Of a stretch of DNA of 64,000 bases, positions 15,323 through 24,671 are shown piece after piece. Source of the stretch: Oligoflexus sp. (GTDB taxonomy: Bacteria > Bdellovibrionota_B > Oligoflexia > Oligoflexales > Oligoflexaceae); the NCBI RefSeq assembly GCF_035712445.1, contig NZ_DASTAT010000095.1, forward strand, positions 33,215-97,214, read 5' to 3'. Under the pieces are notes generated by a model. That model was not told the DNA's origin. It made no database searches and worked only from the letters and a program-made list of their open reading frames with translations. The first letter of the stretch is position 1. Each line of letters begins with the position of its first letter. The position numbers and the translations under genes were made by a program.

Positions 15323-17107
15323 ATGCTCAAGCTGTCCCTGCCCCAGATCCAGAATAAAGTGGCGTTCATTCAGTCCTATATGTCACCCGAGAACGCTGCC
15401 TCTTCGTCCCGATTTGATGCCAACGCGAATGTGACCAGCAAGAATCTTGCAACCCTGGAAGCCGAGCTGCATAAAGATATCAGCATCCAGATCAACCGGC
15501 ATCTGATCAGCCAGAAGATTCGGGAACTATTTGACGAGGAAACGGCCGCGGAATATTTGCGGCAGATTGAAGATCATGAGATTTATGTTCATGATGAGAC
15601 CTCTTTGAAACCTTACTGCGCTTCCGTCAGCCTTTACCCCTTCCTGCTGCATGGACTCAGGCCTTTGGGCGGAGAGTCGTCCGCGCCGCAGCATCTGGAT
15701 AGTTTCTGTGGATCATTCATCAATCTCGTCTTCGCCCTGAGCTCGCACTTTGCTGGGGCTATCGCGACTGTGGAATTCCTGATGTATTTTGATCATTTTG
15801 CGCAGAAAACCCTGGGCTCTGACTATCTTGTGGAATCACCGCAGATCGTGCGCAAAAAATTCGAACAGATCGTCTACTCGATCAACCAGCCGGCCTCGGC
15901 GCGCGGATATCAGTCCGTCTTTTGGAATATTTCGATCTATGACCAGCATTATTTCTCGCATATGTTCGGCGATTTCTATTATCCAGACGGCACGCAACCT
16001 TCCTGGGAATCTGTGGAAAGGCTGCAAAGATTTTTCATGGGCTGGCTGAACGAAGAACGCACGCGCGCCGTGCTGACGTTTCCGGTCGTGACGGCTGCCA
16101 TGCTCATCGACGCAAGCGGGCCCCGCGATCTGGAATTCGCCCGCTTTTGCAGTCAGGAGCTGAGCGAAGGCAACAGCTTCTTCGTTTACACGTCCCCCCG
16201 GGCCGACAGCCTTTCCAGCTGCTGCCGTCTGCGGAATGAAATCAATGACCTGACCTTCAGTTATACTTTGGGTGCGGGCGGCATCGCGACAGGGTCCATC
16301 AATGTGATCACGATCAACATGAATCGGCTCATTCAGGACCGCCGCGATCTGGCCAGCGAGGTCCAGAAGATTTATAGATACCAGATGGCTCATGACGCCT
16401 TGATCCGGGACTACCGGAAAGCGGGGCTGCTGCCCGTTTATGACGCTGGTTTTATCACGCTCGAAAAACAGTATCTGACGATCGGGTTGAATGGTCTCCT
16501 GGAAGCTGCGGAAGCCGAGGGTCTCACGCCCGGCCGTAACGAGGCTTATATCGAGTTCATTCAAAAGCATCTGAAGGTGATCTATGACGAGAATCGCAAG
16601 GCCTCCAGGACCTATGGGCGGCTCTTCAACACCGAGCTCGTCCCGGCCGAAAACCTGGGCGTGAAGAACGCCCAATGGGATCGCAAGGATGGCTATTTCG
16701 TGCCGCGCGACTGCTATAACTCCTATCTTTATCCCGTGGAGTCCGAGGGGGTGAACGCGATCGATAAATTCATCCTGCACGGCCATGAGACCTGCCAGTA
16801 CCTGGACGGTGGCTCGGCGCTGCATTTGAATCTTGAAGAATACCTGTCCGCCGCGCAGTACATGGATCTTCTGCGCGTTGCGGCACGGACCGGCTGCAAT
16901 TATTTCTGTACCAACATCCTGATCACGCTCTGCAATGAATGCGGTCATACCGATAAGCGAACCCATCGCGCGTGCGTGCGCTGTGGAAGCGGGAATGTGG
17001 ATCACGCCACCCGGGTCATCGGTTATCTGAAGCGCGTGAAGAGTTTTTCAAAGGCTCGGCAGAAGGAGCATGCGGAACGGTTCTATGGGCACGTTCGCGG
17101 CTTATAG
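15323..17107 (+). CDS. nrdD: Anaerobic (class III) ribonucleoside-triphosphate reductase
   Basis: A 594-residue class III reductase that makes dNTPs without oxygen. Visible are the catalytic CCRLRNE region, a C-terminal zinc-binding set (CNECGH and CVRCGS) and the glycyl-radical segment RVIGYLK near the end. The N-terminal ATP-cone present in many NrdD proteins (often about 700 residues) is absent: the sequence begins near the barrel with a helical segment, so allosteric activity control by dATP through a cone is not expected. I start it at the ATG at 15323 with gagg eight bases upstream; a longer frame from 15230 would overlap nrdG by about 80 bases. The stop is one base from the convergent receiver gene. 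Confidence 0.9.
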   Translation: MLKLSLPQIQNKVAFIQSYMSPENAASSSRFDANANVTSKNLATLEAELHKDISIQINRHLISQKIRELFDEETAAEYLRQIEDHEIYVHDETSLKPYCASVSLYPFLLHGLRPLGGESSAPQHLDSFCGSFINLVFALSSHFAGAIATVEFLMYFDHFAQKTLGSDYLVESPQIVRKKFEQIVYSINQPASARGYQSVFWNISIYDQHYFSHMFGDFYYPDGTQPSWESVERLQRFFMGWLNEERTRAVLTFPVVTAAMLIDASGPRDLEFARFCSQELSEGNSFFVYTSPRADSLSSCCRLRNEINDLTFSYTLGAGGIATGSINVITINMNRLIQDRRDLASEVQKIYRYQMAHDALIRDYRKAGLLPVYDAGFITLEKQYLTIGLNGLLEAAEAEGLTPGRNEAYIEFIQKHLKVIYDENRKASRTYGRLFNTELVPAENLGVKNAQWDRKDGYFVPRDCYNSYLYPVESEGVNAIDKFILHGHETCQYLDGGSALHLNLEEYLSAAQYMDLLRVAARTGCNYFCTNILITLCNECGHTDKRTHRACVRCGSGNVDHATRVIGYLKRVKSFSKARQKEHAERFYGHVRGL

Positions 17108-17108
17108 C

Positions 17109-17492
17109 CTAGCCTCGGGCTGCTTTTTTCATAAAACCATCGACAACCGAGAGAAGGTCGTCCATCTCAAACGGCTTTTCCAGCCATCCGTTGGCTCCTG
17201 TTTCCTGGGCGCGTAGCCGAATGTCTTCTGCGGCCGAGATGATCACAAAGGGGATGGTGCGATCACGCTCCTCTTTCAGGCGGCGGCTGAATTCCCAGCC
17301 GTTCATCACCGGCATTTTCATGTCGAGAAGGATCAGGTCCGGATTCAGGCTTTGCAGGAGTTTCCAGGCTTCCAGGCCGTTCGCCGCGGCCTTGACCGCA
17401 TAACCATGCATGGTCAGGATCTGATCCAGAAGATCCCTGCAGTATTCATCATCTTCAACAACCAAAATGGTTGGCTGCTGTTTATCGGTCAT
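17109..17492 (-). CDS. Stand-alone response regulator receiver protein
   Basis: A 127-residue CheY-like receiver without an output domain. The acidic pair is in VVEDDEY, the phospho-acceptor Asp is in LILLDMKMP, the switch Ser is in VIISAAED and the conserved Lys is in LEKPF. It should be phosphorylated by a histidine kinase and act by protein contact. No kinase is adjacent, so its partner is unknown. AAAGGAG precedes the ATG. It converges on nrdD. Confidence 0.88.
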   Translation of the reverse strand: MTDKQQPTILVVEDDEYCRDLLDQILTMHGYAVKAAANGLEAWKLLQSLNPDLILLDMKMPVMNGWEFSRRLKEERDRTIPFVIISAAEDIRLRAQETGANGWLEKPFEMDDLLSVVDGFMKKAARG

Positions 17493-17796
17493 TGGGATTT
17501 CTCCTTTGTCGGAAGCTCCATGATAAGACAGCTTGCCTTGAAGTCCCGGCTGTTTTTTAGCTGAATTCGCTAAACCGCAATCGTCTTCTTGATTGGGTGA
17601 AAACCCTCTGTCCTTGATACTTTTGCACGGCCTGAACTTTTCTTAACTGGACAAGGCCGGTTCCAGATTTATCTCCCCCTCTTTTTTCCTGCTATATGTT
17701 TAAGTGTCTTACATAAAAAACCCCAGATACCGCCCGGGCTTTTATTGTTATGAATGAGTCTGAACTTGGCTTCATTTTGAATGGAGGAATCTTTCG
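17493..17796. other. 304-base intergenic region, divergent promoters
   Basis: It separates the receiver gene from the CBS gene on the other strand and should contain both promoters. A 6-bp inverted repeat (tttagc / gctaaa) lies near 17557-17575. I see no coding frame or clear operator. Confidence 0.4.
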
Positions 17797-18237
17797 ATGA
17801 AGATCTCTGAAATGATGACCCAGGAAACTGTCTTGATGAGTCCGGAAACCCATTGCCGGCGCGCCTGTGAAATTATGCGCGACAGTGATATTGGCTTCAT
17901 TCCTGTGACTGACGGTGATCGAATTCTAGGCGCCGTGACCGATCGCGATATTGCCACGCGTGCGATCGCGCAAGGGCTTGACCCGGACAGCACGCCCGTG
18001 CGCGAGGTGATGAGCCGCGAGATCGTCTATATCTTCGAAGATCAGGATGAACTGGAAGCCGCCCGCCTGATGCAGGTGAAACAAATTCGGCGGCTGGTGG
18101 TGCTGAATCGTGACAAGCGCCTTGTGGGTATTCTCTCGCTTTCTGATCTTTCCTCGCATGCCCGCGATCATGCTCTGGCCGGTGAGGTTCTGGAAAGCAT
18201 GATGGATCATGGCCAGCATGCGCAGGTCCCCTCATGA
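17797..18237 (+). CDS. Tandem CBS-domain protein
   Basis: A 146-residue soluble protein made of two CBS domains (about 5-60 and 70-130). CBS pairs bind adenine nucleotides and regulate partners. Motifs typical of small stand-alone CBS proteins are IGFIPVTDGDRILGAVTDRD, VREVMSREI and RRLVVLNRDKRLVGI with LSLSDL. It ends with a short acidic/His tail. TGGAGGA precedes the ATG. No effector domain is fused and no obvious partner is next to it, so its target is unknown. Confidence 0.88.
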   Translation: MKISEMMTQETVLMSPETHCRRACEIMRDSDIGFIPVTDGDRILGAVTDRDIATRAIAQGLDPDSTPVREVMSREIVYIFEDQDELEAARLMQVKQIRRLVVLNRDKRLVGILSLSDLSSHARDHALAGEVLESMMDHGQHAQVPS

Positions 18238-18292
18238 AGATTCCATGAAGTTTCCTTTCATACTGGATCTTTAGGGCTAATTTTGCTTCCAT

Positions 18293-18324
18293 CCTCCTCA
18301 TGACTTCAGTCCAACATGAGGAGG
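18293..18324 (+). promoter_or_regulatory. Candidate Shine-Dalgarno-sequestering hairpin before the phytase gene
   Basis: A perfect 10-bp stem, cctcctcatg (18293-18302) and catgaggagg (18315-18324), with a 12-base loop. The 3' arm contains the ribosome binding site gaggagg, four bases before the ATG at 18329. When folded the ribosome site would be fully paired. No T-run follows, so it is not a terminator. It is one of the two strongest of seven similar leaders in the window. Confidence 0.65.
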
Positions 18325-18328
18325 TTTC

Positions 18329-19486
18329 ATGCGCTTTATTTTCGGTATCGCCTGTCTGGTCCCCATGACTTTGGCAGCTCAGGTTCCTGTTTTGGATGCC
18401 ACCACGGAAACCGCGCCCATTCCCGCCGGCTTTTCGGATAGCGATGATGCTGCGGTTTGGGCTCATCCGAGAGATCCGAAGAAAAGCATCATACTCGGGA
18501 CCAGCAAGTACGACGAAGGAGGGCAGGGCGGTTTAGGTGTTTACGCGCTCGATGGCCAGGAATTGCAGTTTTTTTCCGGCAGTAAACTCAATAGCGTCGA
18601 TATCCTGAACAACCTCGCTGTGGCCACGAATCGAAGCGACAACGCGCTTGACCTTTATCGCATTCAGGACGGCCGCGTGAGCTTTCTGAAGCGCGCGTAC
18701 CTGCTGGATGCCCAGGGACAATCGTTTGAGCCCTACGGGCTTTGCCTCGCTCCAGGTGATGATGAGAGCGTTCGGATTTACCTGCCGACCAAGACCGGCG
18801 TTCTCTATGAATACTCCCTGAACAAAAAGAAAAAGCTCGCTCTGAAAAACACCTATGACCTCGCGGCCGTGGTGACGCCGGAGCAGGACGCCCGAATGCA
18901 AAGCGTGGTGACCAAGGAAACCATAGCCGAAGGGGAAGAGGAGGAACTGGAAGAGAACCTTGCGGAACGCTTTATTCTGGAAGGCTGCGTGCATGATCCT
19001 CGCAGCGGCATGCTGTATATCGGCATGGAAAACCTTGGCATCTGGCGTTTGAAGGCGAAGGCGCTTGAGCTTGTCATTCCGGTCCAAGGCTCCTGGACGG
19101 ACCTGGACAGCTGGGCCAAACCGGGCGTACCGCGAGTTACCGATGATATTGAAGGCATGGATATCGTCTCGCATAAGGGGCGCAGCTACCTCCTCTTTTC
19201 GAGCCAGGGTCTTTCGGAATTCACTCTCTATGATCTGGATCGATTGAATTGGATGGGGAATTTCAAGATCCGTCTGAATGCGAAGGATCCTGTAAGTCTG
19301 ACCGATGGACTTGCCATCCAGGGCGGAAATCTTGGCCCGCGCTATCCGAAGGGTGTTCTTGTGGTTCATGATGATGAAAACACGGATAAGGACGGCAACA
19401 CCCAGCCCGCCAACTATAAGATCGTGTCTCTGAAAAAGCTTTGGGATATATTCGCTGGCGGCCCCGCCCATGACATGGGAAAATGA
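18329..19486 (+). CDS. Beta-propeller phytase (3-phytase family)
   Basis: A 385-residue secreted protein with a signal peptide (about 1-17). The mature part is a calcium-dependent six-bladed propeller of the BPP family, which removes phosphate from phytate. Diagnostic stretches are DDAAVWAHPRDPKKS with IILGTSK, GGLGVYALDGQEL, NSVDILNN and LAVATNRSDNALDLY, and the late TDGLAIQGGNLG. BPP enzymes are usually about 380 residues, as here. Several Asp/Glu clusters fit calcium and phosphate sites. The start is set by a GAGGAGG ribosome site that sits inside a perfect hairpin. It is followed by an epimerase gene on the same strand after 30 bases. Confidence 0.85.
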   Translation: MRFIFGIACLVPMTLAAQVPVLDATTETAPIPAGFSDSDDAAVWAHPRDPKKSIILGTSKYDEGGQGGLGVYALDGQELQFFSGSKLNSVDILNNLAVATNRSDNALDLYRIQDGRVSFLKRAYLLDAQGQSFEPYGLCLAPGDDESVRIYLPTKTGVLYEYSLNKKKKLALKNTYDLAAVVTPEQDARMQSVVTKETIAEGEEEELEENLAERFILEGCVHDPRSGMLYIGMENLGIWRLKAKALELVIPVQGSWTDLDSWAKPGVPRVTDDIEGMDIVSHKGRSYLLFSSQGLSEFTLYDLDRLNWMGNFKIRLNAKDPVSLTDGLAIQGGNLGPRYPKGVLVVHDDENTDKDGNTQPANYKIVSLKKLWDIFAGGPAHDMGK

Positions 19487-19516
19487 AAGGATTATTGCGA
19501 ATCTGGAGTTAAGCTT

Positions 19517-20617
19517 GTGTCTGCCGAACATCCTGTGAAGGCCGCTGTGGTGTCCAGTACCCTTTATCCGATGAACATTCCCATCCATGTGCCCTTTACC
19601 ATTTCCCGGGAAAGCCTGCCAACGGCAGAGATTATCCTGGTGGAAATTCATAGCGAACATGGACTGGTCGGCCTGGGGGAATGCGCGCCTTTCCCCTCGC
19701 TGACCGGCGATACGATGAAGTCCGCAGCGGAGGTCGCCCGTGGTCTTCTGGACGAAATTCATGGCTGCACCACGCAGAAAGGTTTTGAGCGCCTGCGTAA
19801 ACTGAAAACGGAAGTGATCACGCAATCCATCACCGCCTATGTGGGTGTCGAGGGCGCGCTCTGGGATCTTCATGCGCGGGAGCTGGGTCGTCCTTTGACG
19901 CAGCTTTGGGGTGCGGGCCGGCAGACCCAACTTGAAACCGATATCACGCTGCCTATTATGGATCCGCATGCGGTCCAGGGTTTTTGGGACATTTATCAGT
20001 CCTATGGTTTTGGTTTGATCAAGATCAAAGTCTCGGGACATGTTCAGGATGATCTGGATATGATCCTGGAGCTGAAGCATGTGGCTCCTGCGGGCATGCG
20101 TTTCATCCTGGATGGCAATCAGGGTTTCACCGTCGCGAATGCGGAAGCCCTGGTGTCGCGACTGAAGGCGATCGACGTTCATCCGCTGTTTTTCGAACAG
20201 CCTTTGCCTGAAGATGATGTACCCGGTTTTGTGCGGCTGGCGCAGAAGCTGCCGATTCCCATCTGCGTGGATGAAACGGTGCGTTCGCATAAGGATCTGC
20301 AGAGGCTTTTGGAGCTGGGGCTGAAGCCCATCGTCAACATCAAGATCATGAAGTCAGGGATCGAAGACTCGCTTCGCATCATTGCTCTGGCACAGCGTGC
20401 GGGCTGCCCTTTGATGATAGGCGGCATGCTGGAAAGCGAGGTCGCGATGGGACTTTCGCTGCAGATCGCATGTGCGACGGAAGCTGTGACCTATGCGGAT
20501 CTCGATACGCCTTTTTTCTTTAAAGAGCGGGTGTGTGAAGACAGTCCGTGGCACCCCTGCCGGGCCCAATTGCAGCTGCCGCCCGGAGTGGGTCATGGGC
20601 TGACGCGCAGGGTTTAG
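19517..20617 (+). CDS. Enolase-superfamily dipeptide epimerase (L-Ala-D/L-Glu epimerase-like)
   Basis: A 366-residue MR/MLE enzyme. The two catalytic lysines are in IKIKV (second Lys of KxK) and NIKIMKSG; the metal ligands are the Asp of LDGNQG, the Glu of FFEQPL and the Asp of VDETV. The late YADLDTPFF has the DxD motif that binds the alpha-amino group of dipeptides in this subgroup. It is likely to epimerise L-Ala-D-Glu or similar dipeptides from peptidoglycan turnover; other dipeptide substrates are common. The start is GTG at 19517. Its stop overlaps the convergent lipoprotein gene by four bases. Confidence 0.82.
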   Translation: MSAEHPVKAAVVSSTLYPMNIPIHVPFTISRESLPTAEIILVEIHSEHGLVGLGECAPFPSLTGDTMKSAAEVARGLLDEIHGCTTQKGFERLRKLKTEVITQSITAYVGVEGALWDLHARELGRPLTQLWGAGRQTQLETDITLPIMDPHAVQGFWDIYQSYGFGLIKIKVSGHVQDDLDMILELKHVAPAGMRFILDGNQGFTVANAEALVSRLKAIDVHPLFFEQPLPEDDVPGFVRLAQKLPIPICVDETVRSHKDLQRLLELGLKPIVNIKIMKSGIEDSLRIIALAQRAGCPLMIGGMLESEVAMGLSLQIACATEAVTYADLDTPFFFKERVCEDSPWHPCRAQLQLPPGVGHGLTRRV

Positions 20618-21717
20618 CGGGCCTTGTCGGAAAACCAGCTGGCCTTTAAGCAGATACGCGCGGCATCCGGCGGACTCTTGGGAAGCACACGGCCTTCGGG
20701 CTCCACGACGACTTCGATTTTTTCGCCTTCATCATCCATGGCGTTGAAGAGGGCCGGCGCTTCGCTTGAAAGTTCCGGCCAGTCATGAAAATCCCAGGCG
20801 TCCTGGGGCTGACGGAAGGAATATGACACGGCCCAGAGCGGGCCTTTTTCCATGGGACAATTCCAGCTCAGCTCATCCCTCTCCAGAAGAAACGCATCCC
20901 GCGGACAACTGGTTTGGAAGGACAGGATATTCATGTTACCAAAGGCTGGAATTTGCGGCAAAAGCAATGACGAGGACCTATCCTCGATATCATACTGAAG
21001 TTCAAGCCAGGCGCCCTCTTTCACATCGGATGCATCGAGTGTCACGAAACCATCGACCCAGTCCACACTGAGGCCTTCACCCTCGTTATCCTGAATCACG
21101 CGGGCTTGGAGGTGACGCGGGCGTTCTTTCACTCTCAGGGGATAACGCGTTTCCGGAATGTCCTGCCGTATCCAGCTGAGCGCAATCTCGCTGGAGCGAT
21201 CTTTTTTCGGATTCCAGACCAGAGCATCATCGAAGACACTCCAGGTATCTCCGGCTCCGGTGACCTGAAGCGACGAGGCCTCACGAATGGAGCGGGGCAG
21301 GGGCAGGTGAAAGAGGGCCGCTGCCTTCTGAAGAGGCGGCGCTCGATGACCCGAGGGCAGGGCCACGGCATCGGCAAGCATGGAAGGTGACGTCGTGCAT
21401 TGGGAGGCGCTGAGAGAGCCGTTCGAAGGTTCACTCTGAGGCACAAAGCTCAAGGCCACCTGCTCTTGAATATGAATCATTTTGATTTGAACGGTGATGT
21501 GCTTGCCGCTTTCGGTCTGCTCGACTTTTACGCGTGCTGAGGATAGCGCGCTGGATTCACGGCTTTTTTCCAGGTGAATGGAAAAAGGCCCTAAGGCACG
21601 CGCGGCGTCGGGAAATATCACAGGCAGTTGCGAGCGAGCGTCCTTGATGGGCGCACGGCAGGCGCTTGCCATGATGCACAGGATCAATAGGCCTCTATTT
21701 ATATCAATTTGGAGCAA
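20614..21717 (-). CDS. Hypothetical lipoprotein
   Basis: A 367-residue protein with a signal peptide ending in the lipobox-like MASAC (Cys at about 20). The mature part looks beta-rich, with SFQTSCPRD and ELSWNCP late in the sequence. The start is a TTG at 21717, chosen because GGGGA lies at good spacing and no later Met would keep the signal peptide. I recognise no family. Its stop codon overlaps that of the epimerase gene (TTAG). Confidence 0.55.
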   Translation of the reverse strand: MLQIDINRGLLILCIMASACRAPIKDARSQLPVIFPDAARALGPFSIHLEKSRESSALSSARVKVEQTESGKHITVQIKMIHIQEQVALSFVPQSEPSNGSLSASQCTTSPSMLADAVALPSGHRAPPLQKAAALFHLPLPRSIREASSLQVTGAGDTWSVFDDALVWNPKKDRSSEIALSWIRQDIPETRYPLRVKERPRHLQARVIQDNEGEGLSVDWVDGFVTLDASDVKEGAWLELQYDIEDRSSSLLLPQIPAFGNMNILSFQTSCPRDAFLLERDELSWNCPMEKGPLWAVSYSFRQPQDAWDFHDWPELSSEAPALFNAMDDEGEKIEVVVEPEGRVLPKSPPDAARICLKASWFSDKAR

Positions 21718-21805
21718 GGTGGTCCCCTGGAAAGTCTCTGATTCTTTCTCGGTTGAAATTCCGGGAAGGATTAAGCGCGGGTGACCGCAATGGGGGCCGT
21801 TTGAT

Positions 21806-21836
21806 AAAAAAAGGGAGCGGCTTGCAGCCGGCCCCC
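21806..21836 (-). terminator. Intrinsic terminator of the TonB receptor gene
   Basis: Read on the minus strand it is a GC-rich stem of ten pairs with one bulged C and a GCA loop, followed directly by seven T residues (A-run at 21806-21812 on the plus strand). It begins about 30 bases after the receptor stop. Confidence 0.8.
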
Positions 21837-21864
21837 TTGTCGTTCAAGGAATCGCAGTCATGTC

Positions 21865-24483
21865 TTAGAAGACCTGATTGAGATTGACGTAAAGCACGCG
21901 TCCATCCGGAGAATAAAGTTCCTTCACGCGGGTGTCATCACCGGCGCGTTCACTGTTATCCCGTGGGAAATCGGTGTCGAACACGTTCAAAGCACCGACC
22001 GCGATCGAACCATTCCAAGGATGGCTCCAGGCATACTGCACGTCGTAGGTTGTGAAGCTGCCGATATCAAGTTCAGGATCCAGAGCCGATGTCTGCTTCG
22101 CAATGATGTTATTGCGGAGCAGGAAGCTTTGGTTGCCCACGGCCACGTTTCCGGTATTCACCATACGCCAGGCGGGTTTGCCGCGTTCACCCAGGACGTC
22201 TTCCTGAGGCTGACCAGGGAAGGGAACGACGCGCGAATAGAACTTCCGCGAGTATTCCGAACCGATCGAAGCGCGGGTGGCGCCCGCACGGAAGCGATAT
22301 TCCGCGCTGGTATCCACGCCTGTGTTTTCCGATTCGCCGAGGTTCATGGTCGGGATCACAAGGCGCTCCAGGCGGCCATCGGGCGTGTTGCCGGCGCGGA
22401 TGACCTGAACGCCATCATAGGTGCGGCCGGTGGCGATCGAATCCACCACTCTCTGGGCGTCCATATCCTGAACGATGTCATTGATCTTGATGTACCAGAA
22501 ATCAGCGCCGACCGAGAAGCCTTCGAAAGGATCGGCCACGACACCGAAGCTGTAGGACAGGGAAGTTTCTTCCTGTAGATCCTTGTTACCTGCCGTTTCA
22601 ATCTCGACTTCCGTCGTGGTCGGAATATCGGCCTGACCCGCGTAAAGGATGGTATCTTTCAGGTTATCAAGGCCAACCGACTTGCCCTTATAGATCTGGC
22701 GCAGAGTAGGGGCTTTGAAGCCTGTGGCCGCGCTACCGCGGAAGAGGACGCGATCCACGGGACGGTATTTGAAACCGAACTTGGGATTGGTCGTTCCCCC
22801 GAAGTCGCTGTACTGGTCATGGCGCACAGCGGCCTGCAGTTCCAGTTCCTTCACAACCGGCAGACTCAATTCCGCATAGACAGCATTCACCTGGCGATCG
22901 CCCTGATCACCTTGATCGTTCACAACGCCGAAGACGTTATTGTTTTCCGATTGGGAATCAATGGTTTTTTTGTAATCCTGCTCGATGCGGTTGACGCCGA
23001 CAGCCAAGGCCGCTGTGCCTCCGGGCATATCGAAGAGTTCGCCCGAGGTGTTCAGGTCATAGGTGATCATCTGGGTTTCCGTGATCACGAAAGGCTGATA
23101 ACTCGCACGATTTACGACGTTCGCAAGGCTGGGATCAGCAAGGTTGGTTTCGAAGGGATTGAATTCACCCGTCGCAACCGCATTCACCAGCTCGCTCTTC
23201 AGCATGAAGCCGGTGGGGTTCACCTGATCCTTCTTGCCTTCCGAACGACCGGCAACCGCTTGCCATTCCCAGCTTCCGCCGAGTTCGCCACGGATACCGA
23301 CGTTGCCGCCGATGACGGTGTTTTCCTCTTCGAAGCGGCGCAGGCCCCAGGGCACACCGCGATAATACACATCGACGTCGCCTTCCACTGTCGTCAGACC
23401 CAGCTGATTGAGTTTCAGCTCATTGACCCGCGAGGCGGCGATCGCCTGGGGAATGGTGAACTCACCGGCGTTCGGAGCCTGGTTCCAGGAGTTGGTGTTG
23501 CGGTTGGCGCGAAGGCTTGTGAAAAGACTCACGCTATCGTTGATGCGGTATTCAAAGTTATTCAGGATGCTGATCTGCGTGAATTCCGACGAGAAGGCAC
23601 TGGTCTGGCCATAGTTATAGGCGCACAGCGTCCGACCTTCTTCCGTGAGTTTATCCGGGTTATCCGCGCAGTTGGGATGCGCTTGCAGCGGCAGGCCTTT
23701 GGTCTGAAGGTTCGCTGGGAAGGCATAGATGCTCAGGCCTTTTTCCGTCCACTCGCGATCGCGGTAGAACGTGGGCTCGGTGTGCTGGTATCCAAGGACC
23801 GTAAGGTTACGGAAGTTATCCTTGGTCACGCCGCTCATATAGGAAAACTGCGTGCCGACGCCGCCATCACCTGCGGAAGGCTTGCTGCCGCGAGCGAACA
23901 CTGCGCTGCCTTCGAAATCCTTTTTGGTGATGATGTTGATCACACCGCCGGTCGCATCCGAACCGTAAATCGCGGATGCTGAATCTTTGAGCACTTCGAT
24001 ACGCTCGACCGCAGCCATGGGAATGACGGAAAGGTCGACGACGCCTTCCCCGCCTTCGTCCGGCAGACGACGGCCATCGAGGAGGACGAGGGTGTTTTCA
24101 GGACCAAGACCGCGCAGGTTCACGTTCATCACGGTGCCGCGCTTATCTTCAACGGAGTAGGAACTGTAGGAGCCGTCAATCGATACGGACAGGTTCTGCA
24201 TCAGTTCGGATACAGAAGAGACGCCGGACTTCTGAATCGCCTCGCTATCGATTTGTATGACGGACGAAACGCCTTCCACATCGGTGCGCTTGATGCGGGA
24301 GCCGGTAACCTGGATACGTTCGGACTTTTTCTCGGCCTTTTTCTCGACAGCCGTGGAATCCGCCTCTTTCGTGACTGGCTCGACGCCTTGGGCGTGCGCA
24401 GTCGACATGAGCAAGGTTCCCGTAGCCAGTCCGCCTGAGACAGCGAATGCCAAGCGATGAGACCGCAACAAACGTCTACTCAC
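21865..24483 (-). CDS. TonB-dependent outer-membrane receptor
   Basis: An 872-residue receptor with signal peptide (about 1-32), a TonB-box-like region near SERIQVTGSR, a plug domain (about 55-165, with VNLRGLGPENTLVLLDGRR and GSDATGGVINIITKK) and a 22-strand-type barrel ending in VNLNQVF with terminal Phe. It should use TonB energy to import a bound ligand; the plug style resembles receptors for sugars or other large organic ligands rather than classic siderophore receptors, but the substrate is unknown. I start it at GTG (24483), seven bases after ATGAGGAG; the longer frame begins at a TTG. The desaturase gene upstream has its own terminator. Confidence 0.9.
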   Translation of the reverse strand: MSRRLLRSHRLAFAVSGGLATGTLLMSTAHAQGVEPVTKEADSTAVEKKAEKKSERIQVTGSRIKRTDVEGVSSVIQIDSEAIQKSGVSSVSELMQNLSVSIDGSYSSYSVEDKRGTVMNVNLRGLGPENTLVLLDGRRLPDEGGEGVVDLSVIPMAAVERIEVLKDSASAIYGSDATGGVINIITKKDFEGSAVFARGSKPSAGDGGVGTQFSYMSGVTKDNFRNLTVLGYQHTEPTFYRDREWTEKGLSIYAFPANLQTKGLPLQAHPNCADNPDKLTEEGRTLCAYNYGQTSAFSSEFTQISILNNFEYRINDSVSLFTSLRANRNTNSWNQAPNAGEFTIPQAIAASRVNELKLNQLGLTTVEGDVDVYYRGVPWGLRRFEEENTVIGGNVGIRGELGGSWEWQAVAGRSEGKKDQVNPTGFMLKSELVNAVATGEFNPFETNLADPSLANVVNRASYQPFVITETQMITYDLNTSGELFDMPGGTAALAVGVNRIEQDYKKTIDSQSENNNVFGVVNDQGDQGDRQVNAVYAELSLPVVKELELQAAVRHDQYSDFGGTTNPKFGFKYRPVDRVLFRGSAATGFKAPTLRQIYKGKSVGLDNLKDTILYAGQADIPTTTEVEIETAGNKDLQEETSLSYSFGVVADPFEGFSVGADFWYIKINDIVQDMDAQRVVDSIATGRTYDGVQVIRAGNTPDGRLERLVIPTMNLGESENTGVDTSAEYRFRAGATRASIGSEYSRKFYSRVVPFPGQPQEDVLGERGKPAWRMVNTGNVAVGNQSFLLRNNIIAKQTSALDPELDIGSFTTYDVQYAWSHPWNGSIAVGALNVFDTDFPRDNSERAGDDTRVKELYSPDGRVLYVNLNQVF

Positions 24484-24605
24484 CTTAGACTCCTCATAAG
24501 ATTGGTGCAAATTTGAAAAGTGGTTTGTTTATAAAGCAAAGATTCGCGGAAAGTCAATTGAGACAGGATATTTGGGTCCTGCTTCGGGCAGGGTATGCAT
24601 TGAGA

Positions 24606-24639
24606 AAAAATAAAGCCGCTCGATGCAGGATCGAGCGGC
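24606..24639 (-). terminator. Intrinsic terminator of the desaturase gene
   Basis: A perfect 10-bp stem (gccgctcgat 24615-24624, atcgagcggc 24630-24639) with a 5-base loop. On the minus strand it is followed by an interrupted T-run (ttattttttc), 33 bases after the desaturase stop. Confidence 0.85.
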
Positions 24640-24671
24640 GTTTCGTTTCAGAGAGAAGGCATGGGTAAAAT

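Noticed and set aside
18533-20290. 585-codon minus-strand frame opposite phytase and epimerase
   Set aside because: It spans two well-supported plus-strand genes and their intergenic gap; composition is that of an antisense shadow.
22819-23982. 387-codon plus-strand frame inside the TonB receptor gene
   Set aside because: It is antisense to a clear receptor barrel and has no ribosome site or domain.
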